From CADEFQ01 sp050249415 (GTDB lineage Bacteria > Pseudomonadota > Gammaproteobacteria > Steroidobacterales > Steroidobacteraceae), in NCBI GenBank assembly GCA_050249415.1, contig JBFWQO010000016.1, forward strand, positions 1-64,000: 64,000 nucleotides of DNA. The letters are read 5' to 3'. Position numbers and translations under genes: made by a program. Positions 1 to 9,298 of this stretch are shown here, one piece after another (position 1 is the stretch's first letter; each line of letters begins with the position of its first letter). Under the pieces are notes generated by a model. It searched no databases. It was not told the DNA's origin and worked only from the letters and a program-made list of their open reading frames with translations.

Positions 1-1414
1 CCCGCGTGTTGGCGTCCTGCGCCTCGATCGGTGTCCCGGTGAAGCCGATGAAAGACGCGTGGGGCAACGCATCGCGCATGTGGCGCGCGTAGCCGTCGAT
101 GAAGTCGTACTGGCTGCGGTGCGCCTCATCGGCGATCACCACGATATTGCGGCGGTCGGAGAGGGTCGGGTGCCGGTCGCCCTTCTCCTCGGGGAAGAAC
201 TTGTGGATGGTCGTGAACACCACGCCGCCCGCGGCCACCGACAGCAACTCGCGCAACTGCGCGCGGCTCCCGGCCTGCACTGGCGGCTGGCGCAACAAGT
301 CGCGACAACGCGAGAAGGTGGCGAAGAGCTGGTCGTCGAGGTCGTTGCGATCGGTGAGCACGACGAGCGTCGGGTTCTCCATCGCCGGCTCGCGGATGAT
401 GCGGCCGGCGTAGAACGCCATCGTCAGGCTCTTGCCTGAACCCTGGGTGTGCCACACCACGCCTACGCGCCCGTCGCCGGGCTTGCCGCCGGGATGGCGC
501 CCCCAATCGGGGCGATCGCCGGCGTCGGCCACGGCGCGTGCTTGGCGATGCAGCTCGGCCGCGCGCAGCGTCTCCCCCACCGCCACCTGCACGGCGTGGA
601 ACTGGTGGTAGCCGGCCATCTTCTTGACGATGCGGCCACCGTCGTCCTCGAACACGATGAAGTCGCGCAGCAGGTCGAGAAAGCGCCGGGGCGTGCACAG
701 GCCCTCGATCATCACCTGCAGCTCGGGCAGATGCGCACCGGCGAGCGCGTCGCCCGCGATGGTGCGCCAGGGCTTGAACCACTCGCGCCCGGCACCGAGC
801 GTACCCACGCGCGCCTCGGCGCCATCGGACACCGCAAGCAGCGTGTTCGCCGCGAACAGCGTCGGCACCTCGGCCTGGTAGGTCTGCAGTTGCTGGAAGG
901 CGCTCCAGATCGTCGCGTTGCCGGAGGCGGCGTTCTTCAGCTCCAGCACCGCCAACGGCAGGCCATTGACGAACAGCACCACATCCGGCCGCCGGGTGTG
1001 CTTGTTCTCGACAACGCTGAACTGATTCACCGCGAGCCAGTCGTTGTTCGCCGGTTCGTCGAAGTCGATCACCCGCGCCTGCGCGCCGCGGATGTCGCCC
1101 GCAGCATCGCGATACTCGATCGCCACGCCGTCCACCAGGAGGCGATGCAGCGCGCGGTTGCGCACGATGAGGTCCACGCCCTCGGGATGCATCAGCGTGC
1201 GGCAGGCATCGTCCAGCGTCTCGCCCGGCAGCGCAGGGTTGAGCCGCGCGAGCGCTGCGCGCAGGCGTTGCACCAGAATCGTCTGCCCGTAGTCGTCGCG
1301 CTCGGCGGCCGGTTCGCCAGGAGCGATCTCGACGCCCTTGCAGATCTGCCAACGAGCGTTTTCGAGCCAGACAAGCGCAGCTTGCTCTACATCGGATTCC
1401 GTAAGTGCGCCCAC
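1..1414 (-). CDS. hsdR: Type I restriction endonuclease subunit R, N-terminal part (cut by window edge)
   Basis: The reading frame is open from a GTG at 1414 to the left edge (471 codons visible), so the C-terminal motor and helical regions lie outside the window. HsdR is the ATP-driven translocase/nuclease of type I restriction-modification. Visible are an N-terminal nuclease-type region with phrases typical of the family (PDVVLFVNGLPLAVLELKN), the Walker A motif GSGKS with its Lys near residue 328, and the helicase motif DEAH near residue 429. The two motifs are in frame with the start, so no frameshift is seen. The start is the GTG of VGALTESDVEQ; family members begin with nearly the same LTESDVEQ. 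Upstream lie only broken pieces of the partner genes, so this subunit may have no working methylase or specificity subunit here. Confidence 0.88.
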   Translation of the reverse strand, partial: MGALTESDVEQAALVWLENARWQICKGVEIAPGEPAAERDDYGQTILVQRLRAALARLNPALPGETLDDACRTLMHPEGVDLIVRNRALHRLLVDGVAIEYRDAAGDIRGAQARVIDFDEPANNDWLAVNQFSVVENKHTRRPDVVLFVNGLPLAVLELKNAASGNATIWSAFQQLQTYQAEVPTLFAANTLLAVSDGAEARVGTLGAGREWFKPWRTIAGDALAGAHLPELQVMIEGLCTPRRFLDLLRDFIVFEDDGGRIVKKMAGYHQFHAVQVAVGETLRAAELHRQARAVADAGDRPDWGRHPGGKPGDGRVGVVWHTQGSGKSLTMAFYAGRIIREPAMENPTLVVLTDRNDLDDQLFATFSRCRDLLRQPPVQAGSRAQLRELLSVAAGGVVFTTIHKFFPEEKGDRHPTLSDRRNIVVIADEAHRSQYDFIDGYARHMRDALPHASFIGFTGTPIEAQDANTR

Positions 1415-1510
1415 TTGATCACCCGTCAGACGCCATCCGTATCGGGCCGACCGGCAGCGGGTAGCTGGAATCGCGGAGGGTGTTCCCACCCGGCGTCGGC
1501 AAGTAAAAGC

Positions 1511-1822
1511 TCACGAGCACGCATCCGAAATTGCCACACTGAAAGCTCTGAAGCTATGTGACGAGCTTCGCGTTGGGTCGATGTGCGCCCCAATCGCACG
1601 AGCCGCTTCGATCTTCAACAATCCACCCTTGAAGTATCCATATACCCGCATTACGCGTTCGAACGCCTCCCACGTACCTCCGGTAATCGCATCCGGCTCG
1701 CGGAAATTTCGTCGGCGCGGTACGTTCTCTGATACGCGTTGGTATGCAGAGCACACAGCCGTCCAGTCACCAAAATACCAAGCCTCCAGCTCTTCAATGG
1801 CGATGCGGTTGACGACTTGCCA
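1511..1822 (-). pseudogene. DUF4276-family protein, C-terminal remnant
   Basis: About 100 residues match the C-terminal half of DUF4276 proteins (IAIEELEAWYFGDW, then DAITGGTWEAFERV and KIEAARAIG). These proteins often travel with AAA ATPases in defence islands and sit between hsdM/hsdS and hsdR. The N-terminal half is missing. Upstream, the same frame runs into out-of-frame hsdM sequence, so the piece begins at a deletion junction near 1816-1830. No start codon of its own with a ribosome site was seen. It was probably left when the region between hsdM and hsdR was deleted. Confidence 0.7.
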
Positions 1823-1826
1823 CCGC

Positions 1827-2078
<252 letters not shown>

Positions 2079-2161
2079 TACGTTCGACTCCCAATCTCGC
2101 GAAACAGGGCGGCTATCTTGCTGATCGCCGCGAGAGCGCCGGCGGAGACCGGGGCGCCACC

Positions 2162-2594
2162 ATGCGGACGCCTACCGTCAACCTTGCCGCGATCGATGCC
2201 CGCATTCTTACATTGCGCGGGGCTTCAGTACTGCTCGACAGCGATCTGGCGGCATTGTATGGCGTCACGCGAAGTTGCTGCCGAAGGCTGTACGGCGCAA
2301 CCGTGCCCGGTTCCCTGCTGACTTCATGTTTCAGCTTGCAAATCATGAAGTTATCAACTTTCGGTCACAAGCGTGCGCTTGCGGCGCGCCGCTCTGGTGA
2401 GCGGTGAGCTGATGGCGTTGATCGAAGATCTGGCAAAGCGCGTGGATACGCACGATCTGGCCATTCGGGTTCACTGCAGACCTCGAAGAATGAACGGCCA
2501 GCGGAGCATCCGGAAAGGCAGGAGGGTTTCGAGCCATCGCACAGACCCGATGCTGATTGAGGTGATGCAGCTCTCGTCAGTTCTGACGCCATGA
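2162..2594 (+). pseudogene. ORF6N-domain protein, frameshifted and internally deleted
   Basis: ORF6N (KilA-N-like, phage/defence-associated DNA-binding) homology is scattered over three frames. Frame one holds ARILTLRG...VLLDSDLAALYGV from the ATG at 2162. The next frame, from about 2270, holds KAVRRNRARFPADFMFQL and HEVINFRSQ. A third stretch, from about 2373, holds the C-terminal coiled part GELMALIEDLAKRVDTHD. At least one frameshift and one internal deletion separate them. It is a decayed gene beside the broken restriction locus, on the opposite strand. Confidence 0.72.
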
Positions 2595-2750
2595 TGCACG
2601 CAGCAAAGATGAAGGCGCACCTGACGAAGGCCGGGACCCCGAAAACGCCCTGCACCTGATCGCCTCGCCCGCCCGCCCGCCCGGCCGAAGGAAGGCAACC
2701 CGATCGCGTTCCTGCCGGGCCCCGAATGGCCGCCCCGGCGGCCCCGGTAC

Positions 2751-2806
2751 TTGTGGTGAAACATATCACCTGATATGTTTCGGGCGCGCCATCCGAGGGG
2801 GACTCC
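2751..2806 (+). promoter_or_regulatory. Promoter and 24-bp palindromic operator of the TonB receptor gene
   Basis: A perfect inverted repeat occupies 2758-2781: arm GAAACATATCA, a 2-nt centre CC, and the exact reverse complement as second arm. A plausible sigma70 pair (TTGTGG at 2751, 17-nt spacer, TATGTT at 2774) overlaps it, so a bound protein would cover the spacer and the -10. A purine-rich ribosome site (GAGGGG, 2795-2800) precedes the ATG at 2807. Eleven-base arms are far beyond chance at a given site. No regulator gene is adjacent, so the binding protein is unknown. Confidence 0.7.
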
Positions 2807-5131
2807 ATGATTCTTGCCCATAGACCGTCGCCGCTGCGCGTTGCGGCTGCCGGAATTGCCGTTTTCACGGCCACCAGCCTCCTGGCACAGGAGCAGCCGG
2901 CGCTGGAGGAGATCATCGTCACCGCCCAGAAGCGTGAGGAAAGACTTCAGGACGTCCCGCTCTCGATCACGGCGATCAGTGGCGCGCAACTGGAAGCGCG
3001 CGGCATCGACGGTATCGAGGGCCTGAATGCGCTGGCGCCGAACCTGGCGTTCAAGACCAACCCGACCTCGAACCTGGCCTCGACCGTCTCGTTGCGCGGC
3101 AGTTCGTCGAGCCAGCCCGCGATCTGGATGGATCCGCTGGTGGGGCTATACGTCGACGGGGTCTATATCGGCAAGTCGCAGGGATCGGTGTTCGACGTCA
3201 TCGACATGGAACGCGTCGAGATACTGCGTGGGCCGCAAGGGACATTATTCGGCCGCAACACGGAAGGCGGCGCGGTCAGCATCGTCACCCGCAAGCCAAG
3301 CGGCCAATGGAGCGGATCGGCGAGTCTCGATTTCGGTAATCTCGGCCGCAGTGTCGCACGCGTGGCGCTCGACCTGCCCCGCTTCGGGATAGCGAGCATC
3401 AGCCTCGGCTATCGGAAGGAAGACCAGGACGGCTGGGCGAAGAATGCGACCGGGCCGGACATGGGCCGGAAGAACAACGAAGTCTATCGCGTGGCCGCGC
3501 AGTTCGACGTCAGCGACGCTTTCGTCGTGAACTACAGCTACGACCACTCCGACGCCCGCGACACGCCGCCGCCCAGCAGCCTGCTCGCGGCCGAGGGTTC
3601 GCTGGGCCCCTACGGCCCTGCCATGACCTACGGCTTCATCCAGAGCGGGGTGCCGCCGGCGATTGCCGCGGCCATCATCGATCCCATCGCGGCCGCGATG
3701 GACGCCGCGGTCACGACGTCGCGCCCCGATTCGGTCAGCACCAATACGCCGAACGGCCTGCCGATCCACCAGAGGGCCAGGGTCTATGGGCACGCAGTGA
3801 ACCTGGCCTACGACCTGAACGATCGCAATACGCTCAAGTACATCTTCGCGACGCGCAGGATGCAGTATGGCGACGCGCAGGACATCACCGGCATGAACCT
3901 GCCGGGCGTGAACTTCTACTACGATACGCAGACCGACTACGACCAGGACTCGCACGAACTGCAGTGGATAGGCAGCGCGGATCGCCTGCACTACGTGCTC
4001 GGCTACTACCACTTCGAGGACGACGGCACCACGAACGACCCGCAGGACTCGAGCGTGTTCTTCGGTGAGCCGGTACTGGTGCACTACGCGTCGACCACGA
4101 AGTCGGATGCCCTCTATGGCCAGATCGACTACGCGTTCACTGACAAGTGGACTGCCACAGTCGGCTTCCGGCGCACCGAGGAAGATAAGGGCGGCGCGTC
4201 GCACCAATATCTCACCGACGGCTTCAAGGGCCCGTTCCTGGCCGATGCACTGCCGATGACGACCTACAGCGCCAGGTTCGCCGGCAACACGCCGATGGCC
4301 GCGCTCGCCTACAAGTACGATGACACGACGAACATCTATGCCCGCGTCGCCAAGGGCTTTCGCAGCGGCGGATTCAGTTCGGAGGCGCAGACGGTCGAGG
4401 GTGTCAGCACGCCCTTCGCTCCGCAGTCGTCGGTATCGGCCGAAGTGGGCATCAAGAAATCGTTCGCCGGCAATCGCGCCCAGGTCAGTGCCGCCGTTTT
4501 CCACAGCAAGATCGACGATCAGCAGCTGAGCCTGCTGCTTCCCGGTTCGAGTTCGTCATGGGTGAAGAACGCGGGCCAGTCGACCTACCAGGGAGTCGAA
4601 TTGGAGGGCACGTTCATCCCGGTGGAGGGCTGGAGAGTCCAGTTCGGTTATGGCTACCTCGATGCGAAGTTCGACGAATACCTGGACCAGGCTGCCAACC
4701 TCCCCGGCAATCCCGTCATCGACACGGCGCGAAACAGGCTGCCGAACAGCGCGCCCGAGCATACGTTCAACCTGAACGTGGACGGCCGGCTCGCGCAGAC
4801 CCGCCTCGGAGCGCTACGCGCGATCGTCGATTACTCGTACACCGGCAGCATGTACCTGTATGCCGTACAGAAGGACCTCGCTGCGCCGGATGCCGGACTG
4901 AGCGGCAGTCTCGCCGGCATGAACCTGATGCCGGCGTTTCAGAATCTCAATGCCCGCCTCCTGATGTCCGGCATCCCGCTGATGGGCCCCGGCACGGCCG
5001 ACATTTCGATATGGGCCAGGAACCTGACCGACGAGGACAAGCAGATGCAGGGCATCGACTTCGGCCTCTTCCGCACGGCCAACTGGCAGGAGCCGCGCAC
5101 CTACGGCATCAGCATGAATTACAAGTGGTGA
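2807..5131 (+). CDS. TonB-dependent outer-membrane receptor
   Basis: 774 residues. An N-terminal signal peptide (cleavage probably after TSLLA, near residue 27) is followed by the TonB-box-like stretch EEIIVTAQKREE. Next come a plug domain with DVPLSITAIS, SLRGSS and the plug-end signature ERVEILRGPQGTLFGRN (about residues 125-145), and then a long beta-barrel ending in the aromatic Tyr-Lys-Trp typical of outer-membrane proteins. It should import a large or scarce ligand across the outer membrane using the TonB-ExbBD machinery encoded at 47074-49361. The ligand is unknown. The gene lies tail-to-tail with the catabolic operon on the other strand, overlapping its last gene by 13 bp, so import of that operon's substrate is a reasonable guess. 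Confidence 0.92.
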   Translation: MILAHRPSPLRVAAAGIAVFTATSLLAQEQPALEEIIVTAQKREERLQDVPLSITAISGAQLEARGIDGIEGLNALAPNLAFKTNPTSNLASTVSLRGSSSSQPAIWMDPLVGLYVDGVYIGKSQGSVFDVIDMERVEILRGPQGTLFGRNTEGGAVSIVTRKPSGQWSGSASLDFGNLGRSVARVALDLPRFGIASISLGYRKEDQDGWAKNATGPDMGRKNNEVYRVAAQFDVSDAFVVNYSYDHSDARDTPPPSSLLAAEGSLGPYGPAMTYGFIQSGVPPAIAAAIIDPIAAAMDAAVTTSRPDSVSTNTPNGLPIHQRARVYGHAVNLAYDLNDRNTLKYIFATRRMQYGDAQDITGMNLPGVNFYYDTQTDYDQDSHELQWIGSADRLHYVLGYYHFEDDGTTNDPQDSSVFFGEPVLVHYASTTKSDALYGQIDYAFTDKWTATVGFRRTEEDKGGASHQYLTDGFKGPFLADALPMTTYSARFAGNTPMAALAYKYDDTTNIYARVAKGFRSGGFSSEAQTVEGVSTPFAPQSSVSAEVGIKKSFAGNRAQVSAAVFHSKIDDQQLSLLLPGSSSSWVKNAGQSTYQGVELEGTFIPVEGWRVQFGYGYLDAKFDEYLDQAANLPGNPVIDTARNRLPNSAPEHTFNLNVDGRLAQTRLGALRAIVDYSYTGSMYLYAVQKDLAAPDAGLSGSLAGMNLMPAFQNLNARLLMSGIPLMGPGTADISIWARNLTDEDKQMQGIDFGLFRTANWQEPRTYGISMNYKW

Positions 5132-7266
5132 GACGCGTCAATCGCAAGTGGAAGCTTGCGAGCCCGCTTCCCCGTCAGCGCAAACAGCGCATTCGCCACA
5201 GCCGGCGCGATCGGCGGCACCGCGCATTCCCCGATACCGCCCGGCGGCGCGGTGCTCTCGACGATATGGGTCTCCACCCGCGGCATTTCATGAATGCGCA
5301 GCACGCGGTAGTCGTGGAAATTGCGCTGCTCGACCGCGCCGCCCTTTAGCGTGATCTCGCCCCACAGCGCCGCCGAGAGCCCGAACACGACGCCGCTCTC
5401 CATCTGCGCCGCGATGTTGTACGGGTCGATCGCGAGCCCGCAGTCGACGGCGCACACGACACGATGCACGCGCGGCGCACCGTCCTCGATCGACACTTCG
5501 GCGACCTGCGCGACGATGCTGCCGTAGGACGCGGCGATCGCGATGCCGCGCGCGCAGCCGCGCGGCGGAGGCGTGCCCCACCCTGCCTTCGCCGCGGCGA
5601 GTTCGAGCACCGCGGCCTGGCGGGTGCCCGCGAGCAGCGCGCGGCGATAGGCATATGGATCGCGCCCCGCCGCGTGCGCGAGCTCGTCCATGAACGATTC
5701 CTTGAAAAAGGCGTTCTGCGAGTGGCTCACGCTGCGCCACATGCCGACCGGCAGCGGCGTGTCGACCACGGCGTGCCGCACGCGCAGGTGGGGGATGTTC
5801 AGTTCCCGGTCGAGTACGCCGTCGACGCTCATCGCATCGACCTTGCCACCGAGGCTGCCGCGCATGCGCGCGAGAATCGATCCGCAGGCCGCGACGACAT
5901 CGACCGCCACCGGTGCGCCATCGGGCCCGAGCACGGCGCGATAGCGGATGCGCGCGGCGGGCCGATAGAAATCGTGCGCCAGGTCCTCTTCGCGGCTCCA
6001 CAGCAGCTTCACCGGGCGTGCGACCGCGCGCGAGGCCTGCACGGCTTGCGTGACGAAATCCGTCTCGTAGCGGCGCCCGAAGCCGCCGCCGAGGAACATG
6101 CGATGGACGGTGACGTTCTCCGGCGGCACGCCCGCCGCGCGCGCCGCCGCGTTGTGCGCCACCGTGGGCCCCTGGGTGGGCGCCCAGACGGTGCAGCGAT
6201 CGCCCTCGACTTGCGCGACGCAGCCCATCGGTTCCATCGTCGCGTGCGCGAGATACGGCACGGTGTACTCGGCCTCGATCACGCGCCCGCCTGCGGCGGG
6301 CGCGGCGCCACCGAGGGCCGCGTCGACGTTGCCCGCCTCGCGCGCGACGAGCCCGCCGCCCGCGATCGCGCGCGCGAGATCGGCCTCGACCGTCTGCGAC
6401 GAGGCCGTCGTGGGGCCACCCGCAAACTCGACATCGAGCAGGTCGAGCGCCTTGTGCGCCTGCCACCAGGTCGTGGCCACGACCGCCACGCCGCCCTCGA
6501 CGCGCACGACATCGAGCACGCCGGACGCGGCGCGCGCTCTTGCGTCGTCGAGTCGCGCGATCTGGCCACCAGCCACCGGCGAGGCGCGCACCGCGGCGTG
6601 CACCATGCCGGGCAGGACGAGATCGATCGAGTACTGCGCGCTGCCGTCCACCTTGGCGGGCGAGTCCTTGCGCGCGACGCGCGAGCCGACCAGCCGGAAC
6701 GCGCTCGCGGGTTTGAGGGCAGGCTCCGCGGGAGGCGCCTGACGTGCGGCGTCGCCCGCGAGCTCGCCATACGTGGCACTGCGCCCGCTCGCAACATGGC
6801 GCACCATACTGCGCTCGGCCCGGCATTCGGCCACCGACACCTGCCAGCGTTCGGCCGCCGCGGCGATGAGCATGTCGCGCGCGCTCGCGCCGACGTGGCG
6901 CAGCAGCGTGTAGTAACCACGCACCGCGGCACTCTGGCCGGTCGCCTGGTAGCCCTTCATCGGGTTGTTGTATGCGGGGTCGTAGCCGCAATGCGCGACC
7001 CGCACGGCCGCGAAGTCCGCTTCCATGTCTTCGGCGAGAATGAGCGGCAGTGCCGTGTATACGCCCTGCCCCATCTCGGCGTCGGGGGAGATGAGCGTGA
7101 TCGTGCCGTCGGGCGCGATCCGTACCCATGCGTTGAGCGCCGCGGCCGAGCGCTCCGCCACGCGGTCGCGCGGGGCGGTCGGGGTCGTACACCCGAGCAG
7201 CAATCCTCCGCCCGCCGCGAGCCCGAGCCGCAGCGCTTCGCGACGCGAGAGGACGACGACGGTCAT
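5119..7266 (-). CDS. Molybdopterin-binding hydroxylase large subunit (IorB/aldehyde-dehydrogenase type), Tat-exported
   Basis: 715 residues of the xanthine-dehydrogenase-family large subunit, closest in style to isoquinoline 1-oxidoreductase beta. Such enzymes hydroxylate N-heterocycles or oxidise aldehydes at a molybdenum cofactor. The N-terminus has a twin-arginine motif (SRREAL, residues 7-12) and a hydrophobic run ending in LLLGC with Cys26, suggesting Tat export and perhaps lipid anchoring. Family motifs are FLGGGFGRR and, near the end, GGIGECAVPPIAPAVANA, which carries the conserved Glu. The start is the ATG overlapping the MFS stop (ATGA). No small [2Fe-2S] subunit or cytochrome partner is encoded anywhere in the window, although such enzymes normally need one. 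Confidence 0.85.
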   Translation of the reverse strand: MTVVVLSRREALRLGLAAGGGLLLGCTTPTAPRDRVAERSAAALNAWVRIAPDGTITLISPDAEMGQGVYTALPLILAEDMEADFAAVRVAHCGYDPAYNNPMKGYQATGQSAAVRGYYTLLRHVGASARDMLIAAAAERWQVSVAECRAERSMVRHVASGRSATYGELAGDAARQAPPAEPALKPASAFRLVGSRVARKDSPAKVDGSAQYSIDLVLPGMVHAAVRASPVAGGQIARLDDARARAASGVLDVVRVEGGVAVVATTWWQAHKALDLLDVEFAGGPTTASSQTVEADLARAIAGGGLVAREAGNVDAALGGAAPAAGGRVIEAEYTVPYLAHATMEPMGCVAQVEGDRCTVWAPTQGPTVAHNAAARAAGVPPENVTVHRMFLGGGFGRRYETDFVTQAVQASRAVARPVKLLWSREEDLAHDFYRPAARIRYRAVLGPDGAPVAVDVVAACGSILARMRGSLGGKVDAMSVDGVLDRELNIPHLRVRHAVVDTPLPVGMWRSVSHSQNAFFKESFMDELAHAAGRDPYAYRRALLAGTRQAAVLELAAAKAGWGTPPPRGCARGIAIAASYGSIVAQVAEVSIEDGAPRVHRVVCAVDCGLAIDPYNIAAQMESGVVFGLSAALWGEITLKGGAVEQRNFHDYRVLRIHEMPRVETHIVESTAPPGGIGECAVPPIAPAVANALFALTGKRARKLPLAIDASHHL

Positions 7267-8546
7267 GCGGTCTTCGCCTCGAGCGGCGCGATCCGCGGGA
7301 TCAGGATCGATATCAATGCGGCTTGCACGATGCACAGGAGCGAGACGATCACGAACACCGGATTGTAGCCGTACGCGTCGATCAGCCAACCGAAGGCCCA
7401 TTGGAAGAGCGCCGCGCCGCCCGCGCCGGCCGCGCCCGACATGCCCCACACCGTCGCCACGTCGCGCGCCGGGAAGAGATCCGCGGCGAGCGGAAAGAGC
7501 GACGCACTCTTCACCTGGATCGATGCGATCGCGAGCGAGGCGAGGAGCAGCGCAAACCACCAGTCGGCGACGATGCTGACGGGCCACGCGACGAGCACGC
7601 CGAGCGCGCCGACCCAGATCATCGTCTTGCGCGACCGGTCGACGGACCAGCCGTGGCGTATGAGCCGCTGGCCCGCCCAGCCGCCCGCGAGGCTGCCGAG
7701 ATCCGCGAACACGAACGGGATCGCGACGAGCCACGCGACGTTGAGCACCGAGAAGCCGCGCTCGCTCTGCATGTAGAGCGGCAGCCACACGGCGAAGAAA
7801 TAGAATGCGCCGTCGCCGGCGAAGCGCGCGAGCACGAGGCCCCAGGTCTCGCGATAGCGCAGATAATGGCCCCAGGTGCGCCATGCGCCGCGACGCGCGT
7901 GGCCGGCATCGGCAGCCGGCACCCGGTCACGAAGCGCGAGCGCGCGTTCCTCGGGCGTGATCGTCGGGTGATGCTCCGGCAGATGGTAGCGGCGGTTCCA
8001 CCACCACACCCACGCAAAGCCCGCGATGCCCGGCACGATGAACGCCATGTGCCAGTTGAAGTAGTAGATCAGCACGCCGACCACCGGTGGCGCGAGGATG
8101 AGCCCGATGCCGGTGCCGGCCGTGACGAGCCCCGTCGCCATGCTGCGCTCGGCGCGCGGGAACCATTCCGCGATCGCCTTCATGGCCGCGGGGTAGTTGG
8201 CGCCCTCGGTCACGCCGAGCATGGCGCGGGCGCCGAAGAAGCCCCAGAAGCCGCGCGCAAAGGCGTGCAGGATCGCGGCCACACTCCACCAGATCACCGC
8301 GAGCGACAACGCGCGGCGGGTGCCGAGGCGGTCGACGACCCTGCCCGCGACCAGCTGCCCGATGCCGTAGGCGGCGAAGAACGCGAACGCGATCGCGCCA
8401 TACTGTGTGTTGGTGAGGTGAAAGTCGGCCTTGATCGACGAGGCCGCGATCGACATCGCCTGCCGGTCGATGCTGCCGACCGCCGTGACGAGCAGCAGCA
8501 TCACGCCGATGCCCCAGCGCTTCTCGCGCCACCACGGCTCGCTCAT
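7263..8546 (-). CDS. MFS transporter (organic anion type)
   Basis: 427 residues with about twelve hydrophobic segments. The early segment VTAVGSIDRQAMSIAASSI and the loop GVTEGANYPAAMKAIAEWFPRAERSMATG are hallmarks of the anion:cation symporter (hexuronate/phthalate-like) group of the major facilitator superfamily. It sits in the inner membrane and probably brings in the acid that the operon degrades. Both ends overlap neighbours by ATGA (GntR upstream, molybdenum hydroxylase downstream), so translation is coupled. The substrate is not shown by the sequence. Confidence 0.88.
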   Translation of the reverse strand: MSEPWWREKRWGIGVMLLLVTAVGSIDRQAMSIAASSIKADFHLTNTQYGAIAFAFFAAYGIGQLVAGRVVDRLGTRRALSLAVIWWSVAAILHAFARGFWGFFGARAMLGVTEGANYPAAMKAIAEWFPRAERSMATGLVTAGTGIGLILAPPVVGVLIYYFNWHMAFIVPGIAGFAWVWWWNRRYHLPEHHPTITPEERALALRDRVPAADAGHARRGAWRTWGHYLRYRETWGLVLARFAGDGAFYFFAVWLPLYMQSERGFSVLNVAWLVAIPFVFADLGSLAGGWAGQRLIRHGWSVDRSRKTMIWVGALGVLVAWPVSIVADWWFALLLASLAIASIQVKSASLFPLAADLFPARDVATVWGMSGAAGAGGAALFQWAFGWLIDAYGYNPVFVIVSLLCIVQAALISILIPRIAPLEAKTA

Positions 8547-9298
8547 GGAGCCCGCGATCGCTTGAGGTGCATGCGGTACTGGTACGCGTCGGCGCGGTAC
8601 AGCGCGACGACACGCTCCACCGGCCGCTTGCGCACGTCGTAGACGATGCGCGTGAGTCTCAGCAGCGGCGCGCCGATCCCGATGGCGAGCGCACGGCCGG
8701 TCTCGATGTTGGCGAGCGTCGCGCCCACCCACTGGTCCGCTTCGCGCACGCGGATACCCGAGCGCTCGAGCAACTCGAACATCGGCACGTGGGCACCGCG
8801 CGGTTGGCGCCCCACGGTCGCGGCGATATCGAGCGGCACGAAGGTCGTGACATGCGCGAGCGGCACGCCCTTGAACAGACGCACGTGCGAGCCGCGCTGC
8901 ACGCGGGCGCCCGGCTCGAGATCGAGCGCCGCGAGCGTTTCATCGTCGGCCACCACCTCGGCCACGCGCGCGTCGGTCACTTCGGTCACGGCCCCGAGGT
9001 CCGCCACCTGCATCATCGCTTCCCTGAGATCGACGGAGGCCGGCGCCCGGGCGGCCGACAACTCGACGAAAGTGCCCCGGCCCGGGTGGCGCACGAGCCA
9101 GCCCTCGCGCGCGAGATCGGTGAGCGCCTTGCGCACCGTGATGCGCGACACGCCGAAGAGCCGGCACAGTTCCGCCTCGGTCGGAATCTGCGCGCCCGGG
9201 CCGTAGGTGCCGTCGCGCACCCACGCGCGCAGGGTCACGTAGATCTGGTAGTAGCGCGGCGAGGGCGTGTCCGCGAGGCTGTGCACGGCGGCGCTCAA
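8543..9298 (-). CDS. GntR-family regulator, HutC/UTRA type
   Basis: 251 residues: a winged helix-turn-helix (YYQIYVTLRAWV, GAQIPTEAELCRLFGVSRITVRKAL, residues about 15-75) followed by a UTRA effector domain. HutC-type regulators bind short palindromes and release DNA when they sense a pathway compound. I chose the TTG at 9298 because it overlaps the SDR stop (TTGA) and has GGAGG nine bases upstream (9308-9312). A GTG at 9286 is possible but lacks a ribosome site. The gene sits inside the operon rather than at its head, so it would regulate its own transcript. The likely target is the divergent region at 12370-12421. Confidence 0.86.
   Translation of the reverse strand: MSAAVHSLADTPSPRYYQIYVTLRAWVRDGTYGPGAQIPTEAELCRLFGVSRITVRKALTDLAREGWLVRHPGRGTFVELSAARAPASVDLREAMMQVADLGAVTEVTDARVAEVVADDETLAALDLEPGARVQRGSHVRLFKGVPLAHVTTFVPLDIAATVGRQPRGAHVPMFELLERSGIRVREADQWVGATLANIETGRALAIGIGAPLLRLTRIVYDVRKRPVERVVALYRADAYQYRMHLKRSRAP

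Noticed and set aside
2666..2684. Tetranucleotide run of CGCC units
   Set aside because: Short GC run in a gene-free stretch with no linked gene; easily arises in GC-rich DNA.
3245..7368. Very long reading frames opposite the TonB receptor and molybdenum-hydroxylase genes (for example 3245-4504 minus, 5464-7368 plus)
   Set aside because: They are Arg/Ala/His-rich shadows caused by high GC; the overlapping frames carry clear family motifs and these do not.
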